58,886 nucleotides of DNA from Scatosoma sp045660265. Lineage in GTDB: Bacteria; Bacillota; Clostridia; Christensenellales; Borkfalkiaceae. The stretch covers positions 1-58,886 of the forward strand of contig JAZRDM010000057.1 of NCBI GenBank assembly GCA_045660265.1, given 5' to 3'. This document shows positions 41,895 through 51,192 of this stretch, piece after piece. Within the stretch, counting starts at the first letter, position 1; the number at the start of each line of letters is the position of its first letter. Under the pieces are notes generated by a model that was not told the DNA's origin, did no database searches, and saw nothing but the letters and a program-made list of their open reading frames with translations. Made by a program: the position numbers and the translations under genes.

Positions 41895-42277
41895 TGGATA
41901 CTGCCAATCAAATTTATATTTTTTTCGTTTGTTTGTTGGCTGGATATATTGGCAGTATTGTATACGAAATTTTTTCTTTTTTCAGGTGGTTGTTTGCTTG
42001 TGGAAAAGGTAAAAATAAATTTTTGGGAATAGTTTTTGACGTTTTATTCTTCATAATCTTTGCGTTATGGGCGGTTTTTGTTGCAAAATATATGCAATTA
42101 CCCAATTTTAGAGGATATATGTGGATAGCCTATCTAGGCGGATGGGGGCTTTATTTAAAAAGTTTGCATAGAATGCTTGATTTTTTAAAGAAAGTGTGCT
42201 ATAATTGCCTAAATAAAGCTATAAAAAAGCGAAAAATGTCGAAAAACTCTACTTTAGGAGAGGAGAAATCAGTATGA
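41894..42277 (+). CDS. yabQ: Spore cortex biosynthesis protein YabQ
   Basis: A 127-residue membrane protein with three predicted helices (about 8-28, 45-65 and 77-93) and a basic tail. It follows yabP with the TAATGG overlap typical of these genes, and overlaps the next gene by four bases (ATGA), so all three are translationally coupled. In B. subtilis YabQ is required for cortex formation and is expressed in the mother cell. The family is poorly conserved, so the call rests mostly on position and topology. Confidence 0.83.
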   Translation: MDTANQIYIFFVCLLAGYIGSIVYEIFSFFRWLFACGKGKNKFLGIVFDVLFFIIFALWAVFVAKYMQLPNFRGYMWIAYLGGWGLYLKSLHRMLDFLKKVCYNCLNKAIKKRKMSKNSTLGEEKSV

Positions 42278-42537
42278 CACAAGAAAAATTGAAGAGAGTG
42301 ATTGTAGCTTGTACAGTTGCAGGAACTTTACTTCTTACAATTTTATTCGCTGTCATTGTGGGTCAGATTATTGCTATTTGCGTAAAGAATAATAGATTGG
42401 AAACGCTTGAGCAAGAAATTAACCAACTTCAACAGCAAAAAGAAGAAGATGCAGATCTTGCCGATCATTTAGAGTCGGAGATAGGACAGTTTTGGCTTGC
42501 CTTTGAAAAGGGCTTTGTACAGTCTAAAGGAGAATAA
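42274..42537 (+). CDS. DivIC/FtsB-like septum protein
   Basis: An 87-residue bitopic protein with one helix (about 12-34) and an adjacent coiled coil (ETLEQEINQLQQQKEEDAD, about 46-64). DivIC and FtsB have this layout and DivIC follows yabQ in Bacillus, so it is probably a division-site protein that works with FtsL and DivIB. Sequence identity is low by nature in this family. It overlaps yabQ by four bases and ends one base before the Ppx gene. The nucleotide between them makes a coupled operon. Confidence 0.75.
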   Translation: MTQEKLKRVIVACTVAGTLLLTILFAVIVGQIIAICVKNNRLETLEQEINQLQQQKEEDADLADHLESEIGQFWLAFEKGFVQSKGE

Positions 42538-42538
42538 A

Positions 42539-43408
42539 ATGAATAAAATTGCCGTGATTGACATCGGCTCGAATTCCGTTCGCCTTATGCTTTTGGCGGA
42601 CGGAAAAGTTTTATATAAGATTTTAAATACAACACAGCTTGGGGAAGGGTTGGCTCATTCGGATTTTTTGAAGGTGGAAGCTATCGAAAGAACGGCTAAG
42701 GCAATTGCCTCGTTTTATGAGCAAGCGATTTTAGAAGGCGCTTCGTGTGTTTGCGCATTTGCAACGGCGGCTGCGAGATCGGCTAAAAACAGTGCTGACT
42801 TCACTTCCAGGGTAAAAGAGTTGTGTGGATTAGAGATAGAAATACTTTCCGGTGAAGAAGAAGCGGAAATTGGTATTTTGGGGGCTTTAGGCTCGCAAGA
42901 TGGCGGAATTATTGATATCGGTGGTGCAAGCACGGAAATTATTGTCCGCGAAAAAGGGCAAATTGTATATAAAAAGAGTGTGAATATCGGCGTTGTGCGC
43001 TTAAAGGATATGTGTGGCAGAGAGTATAGTAAACTTTGTGAAAGTGCAACGAACGCGGTAGAAGCCTTTGGGGTGGTCCCGCGTGGACAACGTATGTTGG
43101 CGATTGGCGGAACGGCAACAACGCTTGCCGCGCTTGCTTTACAGTTGAGTAAATACGACGCAGGCAAAGTTACTGGTTTTATCATGTCAGCCGAACAAGT
43201 AGAGAATATGTCAAAAACGCTTTGCGGGATGAGCGTGGAAGAGATTATGAAAAATCCTTGTGTGCCACAAAAACGCGCGGAAGTTGTTGCGGGTGGTGCG
43301 GTGCTGTTGGCTGCAATTATGCGTCGTCTTGGGTTTGAAATGGTACAAGTAAGCGATAGCGATAACTTGGAAGGTTATGCGAAGTTAAGGGGTTATATAA
43401 ACGAATGA
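42539..43408 (+). CDS. Exopolyphosphatase / guanosine pentaphosphatase (Ppx/GppA)
   Basis: A 289-residue actin-fold phosphatase that removes terminal phosphate from polyphosphate or pppGpp. IDIGSNSVRLMLL (about 6-18), ATAAARSAKN (about 78-87), SGEEEAEIGILGAL (about 105-118) and GGIIDIGGASTEI (about 123-135) are the phosphate-binding motifs. It is the short Ppx form without the C-terminal HD domain. AAAGGAG precedes the start at 42539 and overlaps the preceding gene's last codons. It overlaps the next gene by four bases. Confidence 0.9.
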   Translation: MNKIAVIDIGSNSVRLMLLADGKVLYKILNTTQLGEGLAHSDFLKVEAIERTAKAIASFYEQAILEGASCVCAFATAAARSAKNSADFTSRVKELCGLEIEILSGEEEAEIGILGALGSQDGGIIDIGGASTEIIVREKGQIVYKKSVNIGVVRLKDMCGREYSKLCESATNAVEAFGVVPRGQRMLAIGGTATTLAALALQLSKYDAGKVTGFIMSAEQVENMSKTLCGMSVEEIMKNPCVPQKRAEVVAGGAVLLAAIMRRLGFEMVQVSDSDNLEGYAKLRGYINE

Positions 43409-44469
43409 AAAGAATTTTTAGTAAAATCTATCCGATAACCCTATTGGTTATGTTTTTGGCGGGGCAAATCGTAGTTTTATGTTGTGCTTGGACAAACTTA
43501 AATTGTCTTATTGAGAGTGTTATTGGTTTTGCTGTGGGGTGTATTCTTGCCCCGATGTTGCACGAGTTGGGACATTTTAGCTTTGGATCGGCAAATGGTA
43601 TGGTTTTAAAATATATTAAATTCTTTTGTTTTTGTTGGGTGGAGGAAAACGGGAAAATGAGATTTTCCTTTGCGTCTCCTTTTGAAAGCGAAGAAACGCA
43701 AATGGTGGCAACTTATGGCGGGGATATGAAAAAGCGTGCGGCTAATTATACGGTTGGCGGCGTGGTTTTCGGAGGTGTATATACACTCGTGTTACTTGCT
43801 TTTGCATTACTGCTTAATGAAACGGCGGGAATGTTTGTGTTTGTAGGCGCGTTGCCGTATGCGGCGTATTTATTTTTATTAAACGTAGCTCCGTTTGAAT
43901 ATGTAAGCGGAAAAACGGATATACTTGTGTTAAACGGCATTTTAAAGGATGCAGACGCTGAAAAAACAATGCTTGCCGCGATGGAAATTCAAGGACAGGT
44001 TTATCAAGGAAAAACGTTTTCCGAGGTTGATGAAACCTTATATTTTGACTTGCCGCAACTTTGTGAGGACGAGCCGTTGTATGCGATCATGCTTGATCTT
44101 CGTTATCGCTATTATTTGGATAAAGGAGATTTGGATGGCGCGGTTGATACGCTAAATCGTTTGGCGGGTTCTTCCGAATATCTTACGGATAACCAAGCGC
44201 AACAAGTAGCGGCGCAGTTTGTGTACGTTAATTCGATTTTAGGAAACCAAACAGATGCCGATAAAAGCGGGAAATTGTGTCAAGAATTTTTAATGAGTGA
44301 AAATGTGCAAGCAAAACGTATTTTGGCGGCGTACGCGGCGGCGTTTGGGTTGAAAGAAAAAGCGAATATTTTAATTGAACAAGCAAAAGAACTTTTACTT
44401 GCGGAAAAATCTAAAGGCGAAGTATTATTTGAGGAAAAATTGTTGCAAAAAATAGTAAGCGATAAATAA
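43405..44469 (+). CDS. M50-like membrane zinc metalloprotease
   Basis: A 354-residue membrane protein with four or five helices in the first 180 residues and a soluble C-terminal half of repeating helices. HELGH (53-57, an HExxH zinc motif) follows LAPML, as in site-2 proteases and SpoIVFB-like enzymes. The expected second motif (NxxPxxxxDG) appears only as NVAPFEYVSGKTD (about 154-166), a partial match. The C-terminal region (ALEHxx-type helices) is TPR-like in spacing. It is coupled to the ppx gene (ATGA). Substrate and active status are unknown; a role in sigma-factor processing is possible from family knowledge only. Confidence 0.75.
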   Translation: MKRIFSKIYPITLLVMFLAGQIVVLCCAWTNLNCLIESVIGFAVGCILAPMLHELGHFSFGSANGMVLKYIKFFCFCWVEENGKMRFSFASPFESEETQMVATYGGDMKKRAANYTVGGVVFGGVYTLVLLAFALLLNETAGMFVFVGALPYAAYLFLLNVAPFEYVSGKTDILVLNGILKDADAEKTMLAAMEIQGQVYQGKTFSEVDETLYFDLPQLCEDEPLYAIMLDLRYRYYLDKGDLDGAVDTLNRLAGSSEYLTDNQAQQVAAQFVYVNSILGNQTDADKSGKLCQEFLMSENVQAKRILAAYAAAFGLKEKANILIEQAKELLLAEKSKGEVLFEEKLLQKIVSDK

Positions 44470-44492
44470 ATTGGAAGAATAAAGAGGAACGT

Positions 44493-45998
44493 ATGGGAAA
44501 TCTTCAACAGCGGAAAGCGGGTGTGCTTTTACCCGTATCAGCGTTGCCTTCTCCTTTTGGTATCGGCACGTTTGGGAAAGAGGCGTATGACTTTATCGAT
44601 TGGTTGCAATTGGCGAATATGAAAATTTGGCAGGTTTTGCCGTTGTTACCGACGGGATATGGCGATAGTCCGTATCAATCGTGCGCGGCGGATGCTCTAA
44701 ATTACTATTTTATCGATTTTCGTTTTTTAGAAGAACAAGGCTTGTTGGAAAAGCAAGAATATGAAAGCGTAGAATGGAGTTTGGATGAACGTCGGGTAGA
44801 TTACGGTAAACAATTTTTGTATAAAACAGAGATTTTGCGGAAGGCATTTTTGCGTTTTAATCAAGAAGACGAGAATTGGAAAGCGTTTATTGCGCAAGAA
44901 AAGTATCTTGATTTTGGTACGTTTATGGCGTTAAAGCGTAAATTTAATTATACAGCTTGGAAGGACTGGGAGAAACCTTTTGCTGATTGTGATAAAGAAG
45001 CCATAGAAAAATATCGGCTTGATAATACGCAAGAAATTCGTTTTTGGCAATTTACGCAATTTATCTTTTTGCAACAATGGCAAGCGTTGAAATCGTACGC
45101 CAATGCAAAAGGGATTGAAATTATGGGTGATATGCCTATTTACGTTTCGGAAGATAGTGTAGAATGTTGGAAATATCGTGATGAATTATTTGTTGTAGAT
45201 GAGAAAGGCGTTCCGTCTATGGTGGCGGGTGTACCGCCGGATGCTTTTTCGGAAGACGGGCAACTTTGGGGGAATCCCGTTTACGACTGGGCAAAATTAA
45301 AGAAAACGGACTATTCTTGGTGGAAGCATAGGATTGAATATGCATTTTCATTGTTTGATATGGTTCGGATAGATCATTTTCGCGGGTTTGACCGTTTTTA
45401 CGCAATTCCCGCTGGCGCTGAAACGGCGGTTGAAGGCGAGTGGATGGATGGTCCGAGTGCTGATCTGTTTATAGACATGAAGGATAAGAAGATCGTCGCG
45501 GAAGATTTAGGGGTTATAGACGACGGTGTTCGTGCTATGATGAAAAAAACTGGATATCCGGGCATGAAAGTTTTGCTTTTTTCTTTTGATGGCGATCCGG
45601 AATGTGAACATAAACCTTCTAATTATACAGAAAATATCGTTGCCTATACAGGTACGCATGATAACGATACTTTTCGGGGGTATATAGAAGGCTTAAGTGA
45701 AGAGGCTCGAAAAGAGTTTGAAGAAGAATTTGAAGCGGAATGCTTAACTTTGGAAACACCATATTTAACGGAGACAATTGAAGACGAGTGTCAAAGCGCG
45801 ATAGAGCTTGTGCTTGCGTCTAAGGCGAATACGGTAATTGTTCCAATGCAGGATATTTTGGCTTTGGGTAGTGAAGCGAGAATGAATGCTCCTTCCACTT
45901 TTTCGGAGGGGAATTGGACGTTTCGTTTTACGCAAAAAGATTTTAAACGGCGTAAAGCGGTTTGGCTGAAAGAATTGGTAGAAATATATCATAGGTAG
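44493..45998 (+). CDS. malQ: 4-alpha-glucanotransferase (amylomaltase)
   Basis: A 501-residue GH77 enzyme that transfers alpha-1,4-glucan chains and releases glucose. Visible landmarks are GVLLPVSALPSPFGIGTFG at the start, QVLPLLPTGYGDSPYQS, DMPIYVSEDSVECW, VRIDHFRGFDRFY (nucleophile region near 290-302) and YTGTHDNDTFRGY with the third acid near the end. Length fits bacterial MalQ. It lies immediately upstream of the maltodextrin importer, 87 bp away and behind its own terminator. It completes the cytoplasmic path from imported maltodextrin to phosphoglucomutase and glycolysis. Confidence 0.95.
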   Translation: MGNLQQRKAGVLLPVSALPSPFGIGTFGKEAYDFIDWLQLANMKIWQVLPLLPTGYGDSPYQSCAADALNYYFIDFRFLEEQGLLEKQEYESVEWSLDERRVDYGKQFLYKTEILRKAFLRFNQEDENWKAFIAQEKYLDFGTFMALKRKFNYTAWKDWEKPFADCDKEAIEKYRLDNTQEIRFWQFTQFIFLQQWQALKSYANAKGIEIMGDMPIYVSEDSVECWKYRDELFVVDEKGVPSMVAGVPPDAFSEDGQLWGNPVYDWAKLKKTDYSWWKHRIEYAFSLFDMVRIDHFRGFDRFYAIPAGAETAVEGEWMDGPSADLFIDMKDKKIVAEDLGVIDDGVRAMMKKTGYPGMKVLLFSFDGDPECEHKPSNYTENIVAYTGTHDNDTFRGYIEGLSEEARKEFEEEFEAECLTLETPYLTETIEDECQSAIELVLASKANTVIVPMQDILALGSEARMNAPSTFSEGNWTFRFTQKDFKRRKAVWLKELVEIYHR

Positions 45999-46000
45999 AA

Positions 46001-46032
46001 AAAGGATGGAGAACCACTCCATCCTTTTTTTT
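46001..46032 (+). terminator. Intrinsic terminator after malQ
   Basis: Perfect eleven-pair stem AAAGGATGGAG / CTCCATCCTTT, five-base loop, eight T. Confidence 0.9.
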
Positions 46033-46084
46033 GCATAAAAAGTGCTTGTAACGAAAACACTAAAGAAGAAGATAAGGAGAGATT

Positions 46085-47332
46085 ATGAAAAAGATTACGA
46101 AAATTATTTGCGGTATTTTATCTATATGTACAGTGTTTGCGTTTATCGGTTGTAAAAAGACGGAGAATATGGAAACGGTTAAATTGACTATTTGGGTGCC
46201 GGAATCGGATAAAACGTTTGCGGCAATCGTGGCAAAGGATTTTGAGAAAGAAAACCCTGATAAAACGTATGCGTTTAATATTGACGTGCAGGGAGAAAAT
46301 GAGTTGGCGACCCGACTTTTAAATGATGTGGAGGCGGGGGCGGACGTATTTGCTTATCCCAACGATCAAATTGGGAAACTTATCAATGGAGATGCTTTGA
46401 CGCGGATTGCGGGTAATAGGCTGGAAATTATTAAATCGGAAAATTCGGTGGACGCAATTCAATCTGCGACGGCTATTGTAAATGGGGAAGAAGGTGTTTA
46501 CGGTATGCCATATACGGATAATTCCTTTTTTCTGTATTATGACAAATCAGTTTTTAATGATGAAGATGTGCAAACAATTGACGGTATTTTAGCAAAATGT
46601 AGCGCGGATAAAAAATTTGCGTTTCCAATGACGGATGGTTGGTATACAACCGCATTCTTTTTTGGTAAGGGGTTAGGGTACGAAGTTAAATATGGAGATG
46701 CGCTTGCGGAAATGGAAATTCGTTGTGATTTTGATTCTCCTACAGGGGAACAGGTTGCGCAAGCTATGTGGGAGCTTGTCAAAGATGGCCGGGTGAAAGC
46801 AGATTCTAACGATTCTAAACTGACGGCAGGGTTTAATGATGGTTCGATTGTGGCGGGCGTTTCAGGAATTTGGAATAGAAGATCAATAGAGGAATCATTG
46901 AAGAAAAATTTTGCGGTTGCAAAATTACCGACGTATACTTTAAATAAAGGGCAAGAGTCGGAAGAACAAGTACAGCTTGTCTCTTTTTCGGGTTATAAAT
47001 TGATGGGGGTTAATAATTATTCGAAGGTGAAAGCGGAAGCTTTGGCTTTTGCGCAGTTTTATACCAATAAGGAGAATCAGATTTTACGATTTGAACAAAG
47101 AGGGGCTGTGCCGACAAATTTGGAAGCGAGGAAATCTGAAAAAGTGCAAATGGACGTTTGTGCTAAAGCGATTACCGAGCAGTTAAAGCACAGTAAAATA
47201 CAGGTAAATGTCCCTTCAACTCTTTGGGTGCCGATGGAGGGTTTTGGTAATGCAATGATTACAGGTGTGCAAAACGGTTCGTTTAACGTTAAAGAACAGT
47301 TGGCTGCTTGTGTGGCGGGGATAAAAAAATAA
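46085..47332 (+). CDS. malE: Maltodextrin ABC transporter substrate-binding lipoprotein
   Basis: A 415-residue extracellular solute-binding lipoprotein (family 1). The signal peptide ends in lipobox FIGC (cysteine at about residue 23) and the mature domain starts VKLTIWVPESDKTFAAIV, the usual MalE opening, with GIWNRRSIEESLKKNF later on. It captures maltose or maltodextrin and passes it to the MalF-MalG pair that follows. Strong AAGGAG upstream of the ATG. It begins an operon of three genes; the gap to malF is 18 bp. Confidence 0.92.
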   Translation: MKKITKIICGILSICTVFAFIGCKKTENMETVKLTIWVPESDKTFAAIVAKDFEKENPDKTYAFNIDVQGENELATRLLNDVEAGADVFAYPNDQIGKLINGDALTRIAGNRLEIIKSENSVDAIQSATAIVNGEEGVYGMPYTDNSFFLYYDKSVFNDEDVQTIDGILAKCSADKKFAFPMTDGWYTTAFFFGKGLGYEVKYGDALAEMEIRCDFDSPTGEQVAQAMWELVKDGRVKADSNDSKLTAGFNDGSIVAGVSGIWNRRSIEESLKKNFAVAKLPTYTLNKGQESEEQVQLVSFSGYKLMGVNNYSKVKAEALAFAQFYTNKENQILRFEQRGAVPTNLEARKSEKVQMDVCAKAITEQLKHSKIQVNVPSTLWVPMEGFGNAMITGVQNGSFNVKEQLAACVAGIKK

Positions 47333-47350
47333 ATTGTTGGGGGAGAGCAG

Positions 47351-48742
47351 ATGAAAAACGACGAAAAAAAAGAATCCTTTTTTAAAGAAGTATTTACGGC
47401 GTTGAAAAAGGGGTCGGTTGCCACTCGGCTCTCTTTCTTTGTTCCAGGGATAGGACAAATTATGCGCCGTCAAATAGGGAAAGGATTGATATATTTGGCG
47501 GTGTTCATTCTATATCAATTATTTTTAATATTTTTTGGCGGGCGATATGTATTTCATTTATTTTCTGGGGATTTAGGGACAAGACTTTCGGGAGAGATTT
47601 GGAATGAACAATTGCAAATTTTTGAAAAGGTAAAAGGGGATAACAGCTTTCTTATTTTGCTTTACGGCGTTGTTAGCGTTTTATTGATTTTACTGTATAA
47701 CGTTATTTGGGCGGTTAACGTGAAGGGAAGCTTGGAGAATGATAAGCGTATTCAATTGGGTTTGTCATTACCTACTTTTAAGCAAGATGTTTATTCGCTG
47801 TTTAACGATAAGTTTTTCTTGCCTTTATTGGTGGTGCCATTTATTGGTTTATTAGTATTTACCGTAATGCCGCTGCTCTTTATGGTTTTAATTGCCTTTA
47901 CAAATTACGATTATTTGCATCAACCGCCGGGTAGGTTGTTTGATTGGGTAGGGCTTGCTAACTTTAAAGCGCTCTTTGGATTTGCTGGAGGAGCAACCTT
48001 TGCTAAGGTATTTTTTCGTGTTTTGGTATGGACGTTTGTTTGGGCTTTTTTTGCTACCTTTACAAATTATTTTTTAGGTATGCTGATAGCGCTTATGATA
48101 AATAAAAAGGGGATTAAATTTAAACGATTTTGGCGGACGATTTTCGTATTGTCTATTGCTGTTCCGCAGTTTGTCAGTTTATTGCTAATGCAAAAAATTT
48201 TGGACGGGGATGGTATTTTAAATAAAATATTAGGCACGAATATATTATGGCTTTCAGATACGGCAAATTTTTCTTTATTGCCTCGTGTTATGATTATTTT
48301 GGTAAATATATGGATAGGTGTGCCGTATACGTTGTTGATGTGTACTGGGATTTTGATGAATATTCCCGCGGATTATTATGAGGCGGCAAAAATTGACGGA
48401 GCAAGTTCAATGCGTATTTTTAAAGATATTACTTTGCCGTATATGTTGCATATTACGACTCCGTATTTAATTACGCAGTTTGTGGGGAATATAAATAATT
48501 TTAACGTTATTTGGTTGTTAACAGGCGGCGGGCCGATAGATAATTTGTATTATGGCGGCGGTTCTCAAGCTCAATCGACGGATTTGTTGGTTACTTGGTT
48601 ATATCGCTTGACAACGGCGCAAAATCCAAGATATAACGTTGCCTCGGTAATTGGTATCGTTATCTTTGTTATTTGTGCAGCTGGTGCATTGATCGCGTTT
48701 AATCGTTCTGCATCAGCAAAGAAAGAGGAGGAGTTTCAATGA
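47351..48742 (+). CDS. malF: Maltodextrin ABC transporter permease MalF
   Basis: A 463-residue integral membrane subunit with eight predicted helices. It has the long N-terminal extension of MalF type (two additional helices around residues 38-60 and 95-120). The coupling motif EAAKIDGASSMRIFKDITLP (about 345-364) is intact. It overlaps malG by four bases (ATGA). It should pair with MalG and a shared ATPase such as an MsmX-type protein, because no ATPase gene is present in this operon. Confidence 0.93.
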   Translation: MKNDEKKESFFKEVFTALKKGSVATRLSFFVPGIGQIMRRQIGKGLIYLAVFILYQLFLIFFGGRYVFHLFSGDLGTRLSGEIWNEQLQIFEKVKGDNSFLILLYGVVSVLLILLYNVIWAVNVKGSLENDKRIQLGLSLPTFKQDVYSLFNDKFFLPLLVVPFIGLLVFTVMPLLFMVLIAFTNYDYLHQPPGRLFDWVGLANFKALFGFAGGATFAKVFFRVLVWTFVWAFFATFTNYFLGMLIALMINKKGIKFKRFWRTIFVLSIAVPQFVSLLLMQKILDGDGILNKILGTNILWLSDTANFSLLPRVMIILVNIWIGVPYTLLMCTGILMNIPADYYEAAKIDGASSMRIFKDITLPYMLHITTPYLITQFVGNINNFNVIWLLTGGGPIDNLYYGGGSQAQSTDLLVTWLYRLTTAQNPRYNVASVIGIVIFVICAAGALIAFNRSASAKKEEEFQ

Positions 48743-49596
48743 CGGAATTAAGAAAGAACCATGACGGATTAAAAAACGCGTTGGTTTATTTTGTCCTTTC
48801 CGTATTAGGAATACTATGGGTATTGCCAATTTTGTATTTGCTTTATTCGGCTTTTCGTGAACAGCCTACAACGGGGATTATCAATAGTCTGTTTCCGGAA
48901 AACTTGCTTTTTGGTGTAGGGAATTTTCAACGTTTATTTGCGCAAACGCCTTTTTTGCAATGGTTTTTAAATACTTTAGTAATTTCAATTTGTTCGTGCA
49001 TCTTAACGTCGTTGTTTATTGTCATGGTAAGCTATGCAATGTCGCGGTTACGTTTTAAGTTGCGTAAACCGATTATGAACGTCTTATTAGTGTTGGGGAT
49101 GTTTCCTGGGTTTATGAGTATGATTGCGGTCTATTTTATTTTAAAGGCGATGGGGCTGACAAATTCTAGATTGGCATTGATTCTTGTATATTCTGGTGGC
49201 GCTGCGCTATCCTACTATATTTGTAAAGGATTTTTTGATACAATTCCAAAAGGGATGGAAGAGGCTGCTGTATTAGATGGCGCAAGTCAAGCTGTTATTT
49301 TTCTGAAGGTGGTTTTACCGTTAGCAAAACCGATTATCATTTATACGGTTATAACGTCCTTTATTGCGCCTTGGTGTGATTTTATTTTTGCGAATACTAT
49401 CATCAGTGAAAGAGATAAATACACAGTGGCGTTGGGATTGTATAAAATGATTAACGCGGAAAAGAGTAGTTTTAATGATAATTTTACCATATTTTGCGCT
49501 GGTGCGTCTGTAGTTGGCGGTCTTATTGTTGCGTTGTTTATGAGTATGCAACGTTACTATGTGGAAGGAATAGCCAGTGGTGCGGTAAAAGGTTAA
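48739..49596 (+). CDS. malG: Maltodextrin ABC transporter permease MalG
   Basis: A 285-residue permease with six helices. The coupling motif EEAAVLDGASQAVIFLKVVLP (shown in 20-residue parts, about 173-193) is typical of MalG. It overlaps malF (ATGA), so the pair is translationally coupled. A perfect hairpin follows, shared with the convergent ABC operon. It is the last gene of the importer and no malK is seen in the window. Confidence 0.92.
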   Translation: MTELRKNHDGLKNALVYFVLSVLGILWVLPILYLLYSAFREQPTTGIINSLFPENLLFGVGNFQRLFAQTPFLQWFLNTLVISICSCILTSLFIVMVSYAMSRLRFKLRKPIMNVLLVLGMFPGFMSMIAVYFILKAMGLTNSRLALILVYSGGAALSYYICKGFFDTIPKGMEEAAVLDGASQAVIFLKVVLPLAKPIIIYTVITSFIAPWCDFIFANTIISERDKYTVALGLYKMINAEKSSFNDNFTIFCAGASVVGGLIVALFMSMQRYYVEGIASGAVKG

Positions 49597-49600
49597 AAGA

Positions 49601-49626
49601 AAAGGTACGGAAAACCGTACCTTTTT
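49601..49626 (+). terminator. Bidirectional terminator between malG and the minus-strand ABC operon
   Basis: Perfect ten-pair stem AAAGGTACGG / CCGTACCTTT with an A4 loop, T-run on the plus side and A/T tract on the other side. Confidence 0.85.
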
Positions 49627-49628
49627 GT

Positions 49629-50435
49629 TTAACGATTATTTTTTATGACAAGCTTTTCAAGAATGGCGACAAGGGTATACATGGCGGCGGCAAGAATACA
49701 TAAGATAAAGACAGCGCTCATAACTAAATCAAGTTTAAAAACTTGCCCCCCGTAAACAATCAAGTATCCTATCCCTGCTTTAGAGACGATATATTCACCC
49801 ATAATCGAACCTATCCACGCCATACCTACGTTGATTTTTAACATTGAAATAAATGTTGGTAAAGACGAAGGAATTACGAGCTTGGTTAAAATTTGTATTT
49901 TGCTGGCACCCATTGATTTTAAGAGGAGTAATTTGTTTTCATCAGTTTCCATAAAACCGCCCAACATGTTTAAGATGGCGACGATTAAGCCGATAATAAC
50001 GGTCATAAACACAATGGCTTTACTGCCCGTACCGCACCAAATAATGATAAGCGGACCGAGTGCGATTTTAGGAAGTGCGTTTAAAACGACGAAGTAGGGC
50101 TCGGTGATTTTACGAAAGGCTTCGCTCCACCAAAGCAATAGGGCGATAGAGTATCCCAGCGCAACGGCAAGCAGAAAGCCTAAAAGTGTTTCGCCGAGCG
50201 TTGTGCCGACGTGGTAAAAAAGAGTTCCGTTTTTGTATAACTCGCCGATGGCTTTGATGATTCTGGAAGGCGAGCTTGTAATAAAGGGATTTATCCAGGA
50301 AAAATAAGCGGATAATTCCCATAGGGTAAGAAATACGACTAGGATAGAAAAACGGACGACATTGATAAAAACGTTTTTTCTTTTTACGGATTTTAAGTAT
50401 AATAAATGTTCTTTTGAGTAAGGAATGTTTTTCAT
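49629..50435 (-). CDS. ABC transporter permease (NitT/TauT family)
   Basis: A 268-residue membrane subunit with six predicted helices. It carries the coupling motif KLLLLKSMGASKIQILTKLV (about 176-195). Family and layout fit SsuC/TauC/ThiX-type importers. The start was set at 50435 because it overlaps the ATPase stop (ATGA) and has GGAGAG 11 bases upstream. An in-frame ATG at 50453 is closer to no ribosome binding site. Together with the two genes before it (in transcription order) it forms a complete ABC importer, unlike the maltodextrin one. Confidence 0.87.
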   Translation of the reverse strand: MKNIPYSKEHLLYLKSVKRKNVFINVVRFSILVVFLTLWELSAYFSWINPFITSSPSRIIKAIGELYKNGTLFYHVGTTLGETLLGFLLAVALGYSIALLLWWSEAFRKITEPYFVVLNALPKIALGPLIIIWCGTGSKAIVFMTVIIGLIVAILNMLGGFMETDENKLLLLKSMGASKIQILTKLVIPSSLPTFISMLKINVGMAWIGSIMGEYIVSKAGIGYLIVYGGQVFKLDLVMSAVFILCILAAAMYTLVAILEKLVIKNNR

Positions 50436-51166
50436 GTGTTTAATTCTCTCCATAACAATTCAAACCATTGTGAAAATTGTTTATTTTCTCTGCGCTTTAA
50501 AGGTTCGTTTTCGGTAAAAGCAATTTCGTGTTGGGCGATTACTTTTGCAGGACGTGCGGATAATACGATAATTTTATCGGCGACGGAAATTGCTTCGCTG
50601 ATATCGTGTGTGATTAAAAGTGCTGTCTTTTTTTCGGAGCGGATAATTTTATATACGTCGTCGCAAACGTTTAAACGCGTTTGGTAGTCAAGGGCGGAAA
50701 ACGGTTCGTCGAGTAATAAAACGTCTGGCTTAAGCGCGAGTGTGCGGATGAGAGCTGCGCGCTGTCTCATTCCTCCTGATAGCGAGGAAGGATAGTTTTT
50801 TAAAAATTGTTCAAGACCGTATTTCTCGGCGAGCGAAAGAACAAAAGCTCTGTTTTCAATCGTGTTATTGCGTTTGATTTCTAAGGGCAGAAATAAATTT
50901 TTTTCAATCGTTCGCCAAGGAAATAAATGGTCTTTTTGCAGCATATAGCCAAAGGAAACGCCGTCGTTTTTTACTTTTCCGCTTGTGGGGGAAAGCAGGC
51001 CTGCAGCCAAAGACAAAAGGGTTGTTTTTCCGCATCCGGAAGGACCGATGATGGCACAAAATTCACCTTCTTGTACTGAAAAACTTAAATTTTCGACGGC
51101 AATCGTTTCGCCTTGCTTGCTGTGATAATGCATGGATACGTTTTCAAATCGTAAAACTTCTTTCAT
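50432..51166 (-). CDS. ABC transporter ATP-binding protein (NitT/TauT family)
   Basis: A 244-residue ATPase: Walker A GPSGCGKTT (about 40-48), Q-loop YMLQKDHLFPW (about 74-84), signature LSGGMRQRAALIRTL (about 127-141), Walker B VLLLDEPFSALD (about 147-158) and H-loop LITHD. It is of the SsuB/TauB type. Its gene lies 26 bp after the lipoprotein gene in transcription order and overlaps the permease by four bases. Confidence 0.92.
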   Translation of the reverse strand: MKEVLRFENVSMHYHSKQGETIAVENLSFSVQEGEFCAIIGPSGCGKTTLLSLAAGLLSPTSGKVKNDGVSFGYMLQKDHLFPWRTIEKNLFLPLEIKRNNTIENRAFVLSLAEKYGLEQFLKNYPSSLSGGMRQRAALIRTLALKPDVLLLDEPFSALDYQTRLNVCDDVYKIIRSEKKTALLITHDISEAISVADKIIVLSARPAKVIAQHEIAFTENEPLKRRENKQFSQWFELLWRELNT

Positions 51167-51192
51167 TTGAGTTTCCCTTTTGTCTAATTATT

